DNA of 64,000 nt. Source: Edaphochlamys debaryana (lineage: Eukaryota > Chlorophyta > Chlorophyceae > Chlamydomonadales). Made by a program: the position numbers and the translations under genes. Where the stretch lies: NCBI GenBank assembly GCA_016858145.1, contig JAEHOE010000056.1, positions 662,163 through 726,162 of the forward strand. The letters run 5' to 3'. Of this stretch, positions 49,001 through 60,231 are shown one piece after another; position 1 is the first letter of the stretch; every line of letters starts with the position of its first letter. Under the pieces are notes generated by a model. It did not search any database. It was not told the origin of the DNA and worked only from the letters and a program-made list of their open reading frames with translations.

Positions 49001-50107
49001 AGATCAGATGGGCGACAGGGAAGCGCGTAGGTTTCCCGGCACCCCCATCGCCCACTCTTGCGGGCTGGCTGGGCTCGTCCGGATGCTGCGCATACAACCC
49101 TACACCCCACCCACAACCAACCCGACACCCCAACCGACACCCCAACCGACACCCCAACCGATGCCCCAACCGACACCCCAACCGATGCCCCACCCGGCAC
49201 GTTGTTGAGGATGTAGTAGCACCGCAGCAGCGCCGCCTTGGCCGGCTCCCCCGTGACCGCGCACAGCGCCGCGCTGCCGGCCGCCAGCACCGGCACCGCC
49301 ACGGCCAGGACTGTGAGGACCTTGCCCCAGGTGGGCAGCTGCAGGGCCTGAGCGGGGAGGAGGAGGTGAAAGGGAGAGGAAGGGTGCGTGGTGTGGGTGG
49401 GAGGGTGGAGGGTGAGGTGGGTGCGGGGGCCGGGGTTACGCAGGGTTACGTGTGGAACTGGTTCCCCATGGCCTTTTGGCCCGTTAGCGCCCCACCCCTG
49501 CATCAGCCCGCAGCAAAAACCCTTCTTCCGCTTCAAGCCCTGCCCGCAGTAGCCCTTATAGGCCCTTTAAGTCACTTGCCTGCAGGAGCTTGTAGTGCAT
49601 GTAGCCAAGGACATCGGCGAAGGGGTGCGTCGGCTCCGTGGGGCATGGCTGCGAGGACATGCTCATCGATGCCAGCAGCACCGGCCGGCCCGGCCCGGCC
49701 GACAGCCGCATCAGCGACTGCTGGGATGAGGCGCTAACGGTAGTAGCAGTGAGGGGCTGGGCGCTCTGCCATGCTGTGTGCTGGGGGTCGCCACGGCGGG
49801 CGGCGACTGCGAGGAAGGTGGCAGCTGCGAGCGTGGCTCCGACAAGGAGCGGGACGGCCCTCGACAGCATGTCGGGTTTAGGCTGGTCCGAGACGTTTGC
49901 AGCTTGTACTTGGTGATGTAGAGACCCAGAGCCATGGCTGGACTTGCAGGGAGCACCTTGCGCTGTCGGGTTCGGCATGAACATGGCGTGCCCACGGTTG
50001 CGCGGAGCGCGTTGCAAGGCGCCGAAGCGCCATGATCTCAAGCCCACAGTGCCTTGATGCCGACGCGAGCCAAGCAGAGGGCGCGCAGTGGGAAGTGCGA
50101 GCGCCAT
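43055..50107 (-). CDS. CASTOR/POLLUX (DMI1)-type ion channel with RCK-like domains
   Basis: Twenty exons join in frame (2,892 nt, 963 aa), close to the roughly 850-920 aa of the plant family. The N-terminus (MALALPTARPLLGSRRH) is Arg/Ala/Leu-rich and acidic-poor, like an organelle transit peptide. An upstream ATG at 50155 is the alternative. Hydrophobic segments lie at about 84-102 and 183-205, then a pore-region exon (GADVAGEENPRAAVLL), then LNFIYVTGLLTFAVLIGVLG. Two nucleotide-binding-like halves follow, with family landmarks NHTVVIGHNRQL, RQGSPLK, VSAGHARTVILLA, ARIQAQCAAQPGL, PEFYVQ, DPRTRDIM and a C-terminal DKLVILAEGDR before the TGA at 43055. Plant members are cation channels of nuclear or plastid envelopes. 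A plastid location here is inferred. Introns after 49580, 48471, 46956 and 46379 appear to start with GC. Confidence 0.88.
43795..43861 (-). repeat. Two intronic copies of an exon end plus its splice donor (channel gene)
   Basis: The junction at 43925-43950, coding for the GVLTQ end of exon 44084-43932 and its GTGGGGG donor, is repeated almost exactly at about 43795-43820 and 43836-43861 inside the following intron. The surrounding intron is almost pure C on the plus strand. Confidence 0.85.
48336..48372 (-). repeat. (CCCCCA)n polypyrimidine tract at a 3' splice site of the channel gene
   Basis: On the coding strand the acceptor before exon 48335-48262 is preceded by repeated CCCCCA units, an expanded polypyrimidine tract. 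Confidence 0.8.
49121..49192 (-). repeat. 12-bp minisatellite just inside a channel-gene intron
   Basis: There are about six copies of a unit like CAACCGACACCC, some with GATG in place of GACA, directly after the donor of exon 49347-49194. Confidence 0.88.
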
Positions 50108-50155
50108 GCTTGCAGCCCGGCAAAGCGGACAGCCTCTCTTCTGTGTAAGTGACAC

Positions 50156-50819
50156 TTGGCGTGCACAGTGCAGCTAGCGTACCGCATGCGGGCTGCAAGG
50201 AAGCGATATAGGGTCTGCGCTGGATCGCGACCCCAGACTCGTGATCGCAACTCCCCGCCCTCGTATCGGTCCGCCGCGTGCATGTCTCCCGCCCCTCTTG
50301 AGGCCGCGAGAGGCCATGGCCGCCCACTGTACGCTTGTGCGCAACCCATCAACTCCAACCCTATGGCTCTCAACGTGTCAACCGCTCCACTCCTTTACAC
50401 TCCTGTCACGTGCGGACCCCCGCAATCGTGTCAACCGCTCCACTCCTCTCCACTCCTGATCTCACGCCCTGTCCATACCTCTATCTTTACAATGAATAGT
50501 GATGCCGGCAACCCTGACGGCTGGCTTCCAGCGGGTTGACATTCAGTGCCGCGCCCTTTCTTCAATCATCAAGATCACCGACTCTACAGAAGGCTCACAA
50601 CCTACACCTAATTCTCAATCACCGACTCTACAGAAGGCTCACAACCTACACCTAATTCTCATACTGCACTCGCCAACGTCAACCCCTAGTCACATCAACC
50701 CGTAGTCAAAGGGGCCTCCGGCAAGAGGCCCCACCCTTCGGCTCAAGCCAGCGCTTGCTCACAGCCTCTCCTGCTCCTCCCCCCGAGTCAGGCCCGCTCC
50801 ACTCCCCACCGCCCCCACG
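50156..50819. other. Intergenic between the channel and MYND genes
   Basis: This is the 5' flank of the channel gene. It contains a perfect or near-perfect direct duplication of about 43 bp (listed separately) and a looser repeat of GTCAACCGCTCCACTCCT near 50378 and 50430. No gene was found. Confidence 0.55.
50573..50665. repeat. Direct tandem duplication, about 43-46 bp
   Basis: ACCGACTCTACAGAAGGCTC begins two copies, near 50577 and 50620, that continue identically into ACAACCTACACCTAATTCTC. Confidence 0.9.
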
Positions 50820-53800
50820 TCACTTGCCGCACTTGGCCTTGTGCCCCTCGCCCCAGTCCGCCTTCTGGCAGGCCCGCCCGCAGTACGCCACCGCCCCGCC
50901 GCAGCGGCCCTGGCAGCGCGACAGCTGCCCCGCCCCCGCCTCGCTGTCTCCGTCCAGTGTGCAGCACCCCGGGTAGGAGCAGCGCGGGGGGAGCTTGAGG
51001 GCGCGCGACACAACCCCAGGCGGCGGCAGCAGGCCTGCGGCCAGCGGGGCCCAGCCCAGGCCCGCTCGCTCCAGGGCCTGGGAGATCGCGGGGGCGCAGT
51101 GCGGCCCGTACGAGGGCTGCGCGCGCATGCATAGGGTCAGCTCCACCATGATCTTTCGGTCGAGCTGTGGTGACGTTGGGAGCAGGAGGCGGAGGGCTAA
51201 GGTAAGGCGGGCGAAGTGCTGGTGTAGGGCGGGAGCACGGACGTGCGTCCAGGCTCTGCGACCGAGTCCGTGCCCAGTGGCACCCCCAAAGCGCAGGTTG
51301 TGGCTTCCGCGCGCTGTCAGCCTCACGCGCACCGAATGACCCTCCCTGCCTTGGACCCGCCCGACCGTTTGCAGCCTGCCCTTCTTTCCCCCGGCTTTGT
51401 GATCCACAAGTGCAAGCAACCCTCAGACCCCAATCCCATCCGGTCCCACGACAATTACACCCCCCTCCCCCGCCCCAACACTCACGTTGTTGCGCGGGTC
51501 TATCGCCTCTGCCATTACCATGTCGAACCTGTGCTCGTTCACGGGCCCCAGCGGCGCGTCCGCCGGCTCCCCCACCCGCCCGAGCGCCGCGACAATGTCC
51601 GAGTACGCGTCCAGATTGGACAGAGCCATGAAGGCCGGTCCAAACACGTCGACGTAGCCGTGCGGCCGCTTGGATGGGGGCGTGGCCGCGAGCACGCGCC
51701 CCAGCCGGCTGACCAGCCGCCACGCGCCCACCTCCTCCAGCAGCAGGCGCCGCCAGGTCGCGGCCTCGGCGGCGGGCGTGGGCACGCCGGGCGGCGGGCA
51801 GGCGGCGATCGCCAGCACGGGAATCCACTTTAGGATAGGGAGGGCGTGGCTGTAGGCGAACGTGCAGGCCTGCATGCTGACGCCGCCGGCGCCGCCGGGG
51901 GGGCAGGTGATCACGGCCATGTCGAGCATGCGATGCGCGAGGCGGGCGAGCGCGGGGAGCCAGCGGGAGAGCGTGAAGGTGGCGAGGGTGAGGAAGCGGC
52001 GGTGGGGGCTGGACGCAAGGTCGGCCAGGACCTCGGCCCCGGCGCTGCCGCTGCCGCTGCCGCCCTCGCCGGCTCCTGAGGCTCCGCCTTGCGCCGCCTC
52101 CAGCCACCAGCCGGGCTTCAGCAGGGCATCGGTCTGCCCCGCGCCTCCGCCGCCTCCGCTGCCGCCGCCTCCGCTCTGCGGCCGGCCCCGGCTGCGCTTC
52201 CCCGCCGCCGGCGCCTCCGCCACTTTCGGCACGACGTCCACCAAGCCCAGCACCACGTTATCCCCCGCCACCCACTCCGCGGCGTTGCTCAGCACCTGCA
52301 CAATCGCGTCGCTCGCGCCCGGGGCCGCGCTGGGCTTGATGCCGCTCACGGCCTTCAGCAGCAGCTTGGCCCCGGTGGCTAGGAAGCTGGCCAGGGGGGC
52401 GGGGTCGGCGTGGGCGTACAGCCCGACCAGGCGGGGGAAGGCCGCAAACACGTCAGCAACCGCCCAGGCCGCCTCCTCGGCGCTGGGGCCGTGGTGGCGG
52501 CGCAGCAGGGCCTCCATGAAGGGCACGTAGCCAGAGTCCAGGGCGGCGGCCAGGGCGGGGTGCGGCCGGAGGGGCAGCGGCAGGTCTGGGAGGCCGAGGG
52601 GGAATGGGACGGGAGGGAAGGACGGGAGGTAGCAGTCTCAGGAAGGGGAGCGGATACCAAGCCCCCATCCATCCCCCTGCCACCCACCCCACCCCTACCC
52701 CACCCCTACCCCTACCCCCGTCACACACCCGCCGTCCCCGTCCCACCCCACCCTCCACTCCAGCACCCGTTTCCCATCCCCTTGGCCCCCACCTCGTGTA
52801 CCGCCCCCTAACATCCACCCCAACCCGTGCCCACAACACCCATCCAGCACGGGAAGCCGCAAGCGCCCCCCCTGTCCTACCCCCGGCCCCACCCCCGGCC
52901 CCTACCTGCCCCACCCCGCCCCCTGCCCCATCACCCCACCCCCACCCCCACCCCCACCCACCCAGCACGGGCAGCCGCGGCCGCACCCCTGCACGTCCTG
53001 TTCCTCCCTGTCCTGCCCACACGACCCCACCCCACCCCGCCCAGCACCCACCCAGCACGGGCAGCCTGGGCCGCACCAGGTCCAGCAGCGCCCGGGCGTC
53101 GCACTTCGAGCCGCTCCACAGCTGCAGCGACACCGTGGCGTCGGGCCCCTCGGCCGCCAGGGCCCGCACGCCCCGCAGCGCCGCGCCCCAGTAGCGGGCG
53201 GGGCAGTGCGTGCCGTAGTCGTCCTCGCTGCCGTCCGCGGGCGCGGGCGGGTTGGAGGCGGCCAGGGCAGCGTTGAGGCACTGGAAGAGCAGGGCCAGGG
53301 CCTCGGGTCGGGACAGGGGCTCGCGGGCGGGTGGGGAGCCGCGGAAGGCGGCCGGCGGGAGGGGCGGGAGCGGGGGCGAGGGCGCGGGGGGAGGGGGCGC
53401 GGGCAGGTTGAGGCCGAAGCCAAACTCGGAGAGGAAGGCGCGGGCCTGGGTGCGGGGCTGGGTCTCGAGGCACCAGGCCGCCGCGGAGGCCAGGCGCAGG
53501 CAAAGGACCTGCAGCGCCGCGGCGGAGACGGGCAGGCGCGCGTTCTCGCCCCACGGCCGCCACGAGTCGCTGCGGCTCCGACACGACCCGCCCGCGCCAG
53601 CGGCAGCGCCAGCACTCGCGCCACTCGTGCCAGCGCGTGCGCTGGACGTCGAGGCGCCGCCTCGGCTCTTGCTAGCCGTGCTGGTGGGCGGCGTGAGGCT
53701 GACGAGGTGCATCCACCAGGAGACGGCGCTGCGGGAGTAGCTCGCGTTGAGCGTCTTGCCGTCCGCGACGGTGTCGGCGCCCACGGCGGCCGCGATCTCC

Positions 53801-55085
53801 TCTGAGGCGGGGGTCTGCGGCACGGGCGTGCTCCGCGCCGGCGGCAGCAGGGCTGCGGGCGCCAGGCCGTGCGTGGCGGCCCCGTCCAGGGCGTGCAGCT
53901 GCGAGAGGAGGTGCACCAGCATGAAGTGCTGCGGAGGGGGTGTGTGGAGGTGGGGGGATGGAGGGGAGGGGAAAAAGAGAGGGGCCGAGGGGCGAGACGT
54001 TATGGGGCATGCATGGTAGGTAGGGACCACCCCCGAGGCTCCGACACGGCCTCCCTTTTCCCCGACCCCCCCCAAGCGCAGCTGGAGCTCACACGCTGTG
54101 AGATCTTCTCGCCCTGCCCTGCCCTGCACCCCTAGCGCACCTGGAGCCCAGACGCTGCAACCAACCCTCGCCCTGACCTGCCCTGACCTGCCCTGACCTG
54201 CCCTGACCTGCCCTGACCTGCCCTGACCTGCCCTTCCAATATGGCTTGTTACGGTCTCACCTGCAGGCACGGCCCTTTGAGCAGCCCGCTGCCCAGCCTC
54301 TTGGCGTCCGGGCGGTCCATCTTGCAGGCCATCACGCCCACCGCCATCACCTCGCACAGGTCCACAGTGGCCGCCTCCAAGTCCTGCCAGCCCGGGCCCG
54401 CAGCAGGGCCCACGCGGGCCCCGCTCGGGCCCGGCCCCGCTGCGGCGCTTGCGGCGCCGGGCCCGGCGAGGAGCAGCAGGGCGCGTGCCAGGTGCTCGAC
54501 GATGCCGCTCTGGAGAAGCTTGTCAACGAGCTTCGCAGAAACGGGGTTGCCCATAAGCTGAAAGTCGAAGGCCGCGGAGCTGATGAGGAGCTCCAGCAGC
54601 TTTGCCACGGCGCGGGTGAGGGCGCGGAGGTTTCGAGCGGCGGGGATGGGGCCGGCGGATGGCACGCGGGCCAGCACGCGAGAGACGCACTGGAACAGAT
54701 CTGTTTTTAGCAGAAGCTGAATGAGGTCAGCGCGCTGCTTTGCTGGCGTCTCCGGGCCCAGTGCGAGGCTGACCGCGCGGAGGATGGCGGGAACGAGGAT
54801 GCGCCACGGCTGCTCAGCCTCTTGTGACGCCAGCCGCCGCACGCCAATCATGAGCAAGCGATAGAGGTTAGCTCCGGTTTGCTGAGACTTGGTGTTCCAC
54901 AGGGAAGCCGCAGCGCCCTCGCTCAAGCGCTCCGCTCGCAGCGTTGTGGCGGCATCCATCAGCTCGGCCCGAACTGCTGACGGTAGCTCTCCACTGACTG
55001 GCACTCGATTCCCAAGCGCGGCGAGGCGCCGGAAACCCGCCATCGCCTCAGCCGCTGCCATATTCGCCGTCAAGATTGACACCAC
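50820..55085 (-). CDS. Large MYND-type zinc-finger protein
   Basis: Four exons, 55085-54261, 53928-53052, 52585-51486 and 51164-50820, join in frame to give 1,048 aa. The body is Ala/Leu-rich helical sequence with low-complexity Gly/Ser/Pro inserts and no other domain I recognise. The last 50 residues form a MYND finger: CSYPGCC, then CQGRC, YCGRACQKADW and HKAKC, ending with the TGA at 50820. MYND fingers bind short proline-rich peptides. In chlorophycean algae this build (long helical N-part plus C-terminal MYND) is a large, uncharacterised family. An internal ATG (MAAAEAM) at about 55061 could also serve as the start. Confidence 0.85.
52838..52985 (-). repeat. Two intronic copies of an exon end plus its splice donor (MYND gene)
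   Basis: The end of exon 53928-53052 (RPRLPVLG plus its GTGGGT donor) recurs at about 52955-52980, and in diverged form at about 52838-52862, within the next intron. Confidence 0.85.
54171..54230 (-). repeat. 10-bp minisatellite of donor-like units in MYND intron 1
   Basis: There are six perfect CCCTGACCTG copies. On the coding strand each reads CAGGTCAGGG, so every unit contains a CAG|GTCAGG donor-like site. They lie 31-90 nt beyond the true donor at 54260. Confidence 0.95.
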
Positions 55086-55606
55086 TAGTTGTCACTTACA
55101 GAGGACAATCTATAGCGAACAACATGTGAAGAGGGACAGTGTTGGTGGGTACGAGTCGACACACGACACGAACCCATTTCCGCCCCTGGCCTCTCAGGCG
55201 TCTCAGGGGCCAGCGCCCGGAGTCCCGGGCACGAGGCCGTGCCTTCAGAAGCAGTGCCCGGCCTCCCACACTAGCGCTCGTGATCCTTTGTAGCCCCATA
55301 CATTACGCCGTTCAAGTTGCCGGTATCGCTTAGCTGCCCCCTTCCTCGATGTGTCCGCGTGCCCCACGACATGCCACGACGTGCAGCTTCAAATGCGCAC
55401 GCACACGCACGCCCAGTCATCTATGCTCTGCAGCAAATAGCATGCATGGTGCCCAGCACCTGCTGCTATGATTCTTTGAGAACCCTGCGCTGCCTGCCAC
55501 GCCCCGCGGCGCCCACATAACCCCCCTCTCGCGCGCGTGCCATCGCCACTGCATAGCACTTCGCCGTCAAAGCCCCTCTCCGGCGCCCCTACCACTCAAA
55601 GCAAGC

Positions 55607-57137
55607 TCATGCCGCAACCACCACGTCGCCTGCCGCCTCCGCCGATGCCGATGCTTCCCTGGCGTGCTGAGCTGCCTCGTCCGCCCAGCGGCGGGCTGCA
55701 GCCACCGCACGCTGTGCGTCAGGCCCTATCGTCTTCTCCCGGCGCCTCAGCAAGCCCTCGCCCCAGGCCGCCTCCGCCTCCTCCTCCGCCCGCGTCGCAC
55801 TGTTCCAGGCCTCCCCGGCCCAAGCCTCCGCTGCCTGCCCGGCCTTTGCAGCCTCCTGCCGCCACGCAGCCACCAGCTGCTCTTTGGAGCCGCCGACCCC
55901 CTCCCGGCCGCCGTTCCCAGGGCCGGCGGCCGCAGCCGCAGTGTCGGCTTGCTGCCCGGCGAAGCGCGCAACAGCCATGGCGGCATGTGCCCTGGCAGCC
56001 GCAGCAGCAGCCGTCAAGGCCGCGGCACGGGCGGCTTCGGCCCTCTGGGCAGGTCCGGGGGTGGCAGTAGCGGCCTCCTTGGCGGGGTGGTCGCGTGGCG
56101 GCCCCTCATCCAGTGCTCCCGCTGACAGCACCAGCAGGTCAGGTGCGAGTGCCCCCGACCCCCACTCGCGGGCCTGGGCCTGTGCGGACGCTGCTTCTGC
56201 TGCGCTGGTGACATCGTACGCGTCGTAGTAGCTGCTGAGGGCCTCGTCTTCCAGAGGTCCGTCGCCGACAAGGCTAAGTGGAGCTCCAGAGGAGCGGGCC
56301 GCGGCGGAGGTGACTAATTGTGTGGAGACTGTGCCCGCGCTGGTTGCAGCGACTGAGCGTGGTGGGGCAACAGTGGCTGCGGGTGCTGCCATGGCGGAGT
56401 CTCTGAGGTGCCTTTGTACAGCGTCCTGAACTGTGTGGACGGGGGCGGGGGGGCGGGGGTCAGGGACCGGGTGAGCAAAGGCCACGGCCAACGCTGCCGA
56501 CCAGTAGGGGGCGTGTTGCTCGTGAATGGCGTGCACCCTGGCGTGGCCCCTCACTCTCCCCTGAGTCCCCTCCCTGCCACACCCCAAGTAAGCCCGTACG
56601 ACACGGCACGTCCCGTCCCAGATGTGAAGCGTTTCAGCTGCAGGTTCCCGCAACCACTTTGGCGCAAACTCTGTGATGACGATGCTGCGAACACCGTCCC
56701 TACCTAGCCTTGCCGCGGCCGCTGTCCCCAGGTCCAGAGCCAGCCCCGGCGCTTTTCCCTGCAGGTGTGGCAGGTCCATGGAGTTTTGCGGCTGCTTGTC
56801 AGAATCTCATAAGCGTGTGTTGGGTTCAGCAGGCTCGACCTTGAGTAGCAGCGCCACTACTGCCACTGGCAAGCCTCGACCTTTCACCTGACATCGACAC
56901 CCGCGGCGTGTGCCCGATGTTCAGCATACGGTTACCAGGTCGCCGCACCTCTGCATACGTGTTATGAGGCACCCTTGCGGCGTGCAAGCTCCGCAGTGTG
57001 TTGTCACGAGCTGCGAGAGCGCGATGCTGCGCGACCTTGGCGACAAGTTCTGATGCCACGCTCCTGATGTTGAACATCGCCACAGCTAAGAGTAAAGCTA
57101 TGTATATGGACTCGTTCAGTGCTCTGTGCGGAGGCAT
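55607..57137 (-). CDS. Alanine-rich protein locus, exon structure only partly resolved
   Basis: The last exon runs from about 56420 (VQDAVQRHLRDSAMAAP) to the TGA at 55607. It encodes a long, probably coiled or helical Ala/Glu-rich region (AEAARAAALTAAAAAARAHA) and an ARRWADEAA motif near the C-terminus. That motif also occurs in the gene at 58484-60183. A plausible first exon starts at ATG 57137 with a hydrophobic signal-type segment (IYIALLLAVAMFNI). Between them, frame 56745-56590 encodes GLALDLGTAAAARLG and SIVITEFAPKWLREP, which may be another exon or the tail of a different gene. I could not find a consistent set of splice phases, so the 5' half is tentative. The function is unknown. 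Confidence 0.45.
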
Positions 57138-58483
57138 GTTCAAGCGACGATTGCGTAGTTCCGTCGAGGCTCTTGTATGCGTGCTCAGCACATGTAATCA
57201 AGCTAAGTATGTGTGTTGTAGGAGTCCGCTGCTGCAGCTAGCTTTGGGTCGGGGGTTTCGGCCGCGCCCTTGTCGTCGACGGTCAGTCTGACGCCTCACT
57301 TTCCAGCTTACAGTTGAGAGTTCGAGAGTAGTGATAAGACTGAGATCCGTGTAGCCTGAAACATGATGTGCTGCTCCCCAAGAAGCTGGACGTGCGGACG
57401 GCATACGAGCGATGAAGCGCCGAAGGCCGTACACGAACCCACACCTCCACAACGCCCGGGTTCGCGGGGGAGCTGTGCGAGAGTGCAGGGTCATCACAGG
57501 ACCGTTCGGAGATTGTGGTTCGATGCCCAACCCGGGGTGCTGCTTCTGACCGCCCTTACCCGCTTTCCGTCACCCTTGCCCTCCCTTGCTGCGCGTCTTG
57601 TGTCGGGACTTCCGCCCCGCCCAAGTTTCGCCCCTCCGCCCTGGCCCTCTTAGCTTGCTGCCTTCCGGGGCCGACGAGGAAGGGTTGAGGCGACCACCGC
57701 TCAACGACATTGCATAAACAGGGAACCCCGCCTAGGGTCGGCAGTCCAGTCGGTGCCACACCAGGTCCGACTCGACCAAGCCGGTGTCACGATATGCCGT
57801 GCATTAAGCAGGCCAGCCAGGCCTTGTGCCTTGCCTAATTGCCTTGATAGCCAGCCACATCAAACCCAGGCGCAGACCGACCTGAACGCCTCTGCAGGTG
57901 GATCCCTATCATGTCCCCAGCCAAACTCTATCTCTTCAGCCTGCCTAGCCCGGGTTGGAGTCCACACGTGACCCGTCTCGGTGCCTCAATTGCCTGCCCC
58001 TCTCTCCCTCTCGCCTACTGGAGACAGGTGGATGCAGCAAACACTGCATCGACCCTTGTTGTTCGCAATGTCAACTCAACACCTGTATAATATATGTCTC
58101 CTTCGGTCAACCCTGTTGGCGTGGTGGGCCATCGCCACGCGTAGTGATCTGCCTTCGGGATCTAACTGCGGGATCTACCCTGACGCCCCAATTCACTGCA
58201 GTACACGCTTTGTACGACACAGCATGGGTTCAAGCCGTGGAAGCCCCGGCCACTCCTTCCACGCAGACACCGGCACAGAGCCATCTCATTAATGCAACGT
58301 ATCAAATAGAGATGTGTCGCTGACCCGGGTCCTTTAAAACAACATGATATGCATACATGAATGCATCACACCCCTGTCGGCAAAAGGTCTGGTCACAGCC
58401 CGCACGGATGCTCAGATGTTTCAGCTCGTGACAGTTGCCGCACGCACTGTGTGCGGCCGCCACACACGGGGCGGCCGCCACAC
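57138..58483. other. Intergenic; nothing recognisable
   Basis: Between the two alanine-rich genes. Short open frames only, without domain or splice support. Confidence 0.5.
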
Positions 58484-60183
58484 TCAGGCCTCCGCCACGG
58501 CAGGAGCACCAGAAGCGATGGCACCGCTCACTTGTAACCGTGCGCCGCCGTGGAGGGAGTCAGCCACCTCCTCGCTTTCCGTGGCCGCTGCATCCCCGAG
58601 CCCTGCCCCTCCCGGTTCCACCAAGTCCAGATCCTCACTCCATGGCGGTTGCTGGGCGCATGCCAGCGCATCCACGATGCCGCGGGCCGTCACCGCCGCC
58701 TGCGCCGCCTGCATGGCCTCCGCCGCCGCAGCCTCGGCCGAGCCCTGCGCGGCCTGGAGCACCTCCCTGAGGCCAGCCTCCACCTCCGTGTCTGCTGGCT
58801 CTATCTGACTCACATATGACTCATCCTCCAGCCCATATCTGGAAGGCAGCAGTGTTTCCTCAAATATCCGCGCCGCGGACTCCGCTGCCAGTGCGCTGTC
58901 GCTGGCCTGCGCGGCCCAGCCTTCGATCTCGAACGTCGCTTTCTCGGCCTCCCACGCCCAAGCTGCCTGGTCCGCCGCCGCCACGCCGCCGCCACGCAGC
59001 AGCTGCCCGCCACCGCCCTTGTCGCTGGCTGGCTCCGCGTCCCCTGGCGCTGTCCCTGTCCCCGCCGCTGCAGCTTCTGCCCGCTGAGCAGCGGACACGA
59101 CTTGGTCGACGGCGGCGACGGCCTTGGCCGCCGACGCAGCGGCGGACCGGGCGGCGGCGGCGGCCTCGTCCGCCCACCGCCTCGCCAGGGTCATGCTTTG
59201 GCTCTCTCCCACGGTTGTGAGTGGCAGCGGGTCGTACGGCGGCAGGTCAACCTCAGCCGCGCTGATGTCCATGCCCTCGTACGCGCTGTACGCGTACCAG
59301 TCGTACTCGTCCTCATCTTCCTCTTGCGGGTCCCTGCAGGCATGCACAGGACAGCATGAGTAAGGCACGCACTGGACCGCAACGTGTAGCACCGAGCGAC
59401 TAGCCAGGAGGGGTGGGACGTGCAGCCATGGGAGCTATCGGCGGGCGTCAAACGCATGCTGCAGCATTTGAGCCTTCTGGGTGCACGAGCCTGCCGCACG
59501 GACCGCCCACTGTATGTGCCCGGCCCCGCCCCCACTCACTCCATGTGCCATGAATCCGCTGCTAGCCAGTCCTCTTCCCCAGCAGCGTCAGGGCCCTGGA
59601 AATCGCTGAGCTCCGGTCCCGGTTCCAGCGAGTCCAGCTGCTCCAGCTCCAGCAGGTTCAGGTAGTAGTCGTTGTACAGCAGTGACTCGTCAGCAGGGTC
59701 CACCGCCAAGCTGGACCGCACCGCAGCCCTGCTGTCGCCGACGCCAGCCCCCTGCCCAGAGCGCCCAGGGGAAGCACCGGCGGAGTGCGCGACGCCGTTC
59801 GCCTTGAATGAACTTGAGGCGTGCGAGGCTGAACTTGTGGTGGCCCCATCGCCCCGTAAGTTCGCACTCGTACTGCCAGCCGCCGTGGCAGACCCTTCGG
59901 CGGCCACAGCCGGCCGGAGCGGCCCCGCGTGCCCACGGCTTTGGCTCACGCCCGCGTGCTGACCGTCCTCAACAAGCTGGAGAACGGTGGACTCGTCCCT
60001 GGCGTTGCGGGCGACGAACTTGTGGTCGGAGCGCGGGAGGTCCGCGAGAATGCGCCGGGTGACGACGTCGTCGCGTGCCCTTGAGACCCCAATCTGTCTC
60101 CCCTGGGCTGTGATGATGCCAAGAGTCATGGACACCAGACAGAGGCTCACAGCGTGGACAGCAAGTTTAAGCGGAAATTCCAT
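58484..60183 (-). CDS. Secreted alanine-rich acidic protein
   Basis: Two exons, 60183-59540 and 59333-58484, join at GA|G (phase 2) to give 497 aa. The ATG at 60183 is preferred over 60225 because it starts a clean signal peptide (LKLAVHAVSLCLVSMTLGII) and fits a TATA element 43 bp upstream. The mature protein has a Gly/Ser/Ala-rich first part, an acidic tyrosine-rich segment (EEDEDEYDWYAYSAYEGMD), then a long Ala-rich helical region with ARRWADEAAAAARSAAASAA. No enzyme motif is seen. The ARRWADEAA motif and the overall composition link it to the locus at 55607-57137. A cell-wall or matrix role is a guess. Confidence 0.72.
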
Positions 60184-60225
60184 GTTGAAGTGTGAAGTGG
60201 CACCACGCGCGCGCCCAGGCGTCAT

Positions 60226-60231
60226 GTTATA
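60226..60231 (-). promoter_or_regulatory. Possible TATA element of the alanine-rich gene
   Basis: TATAAC on the minus strand lies about 43 bp upstream of the ATG at 60183. If it is used, transcription would start after the alternative ATG at 60225, which supports the shorter protein. Confidence 0.4.

Noticed and set aside
54171..54230. Telomere-like repeat
   Set aside because: The 10-bp CCCTGACCTG unit differs from plant and algal telomere repeats (TTTAGGG or TTTTAGGG types), is only 60 bp long and lies inside an intron.
57440..57540. Possible tRNA (GGTTCGATGCC motif)
   Set aside because: The T-loop-like motif stands alone. I could not pair acceptor, D and anticodon arms around it.
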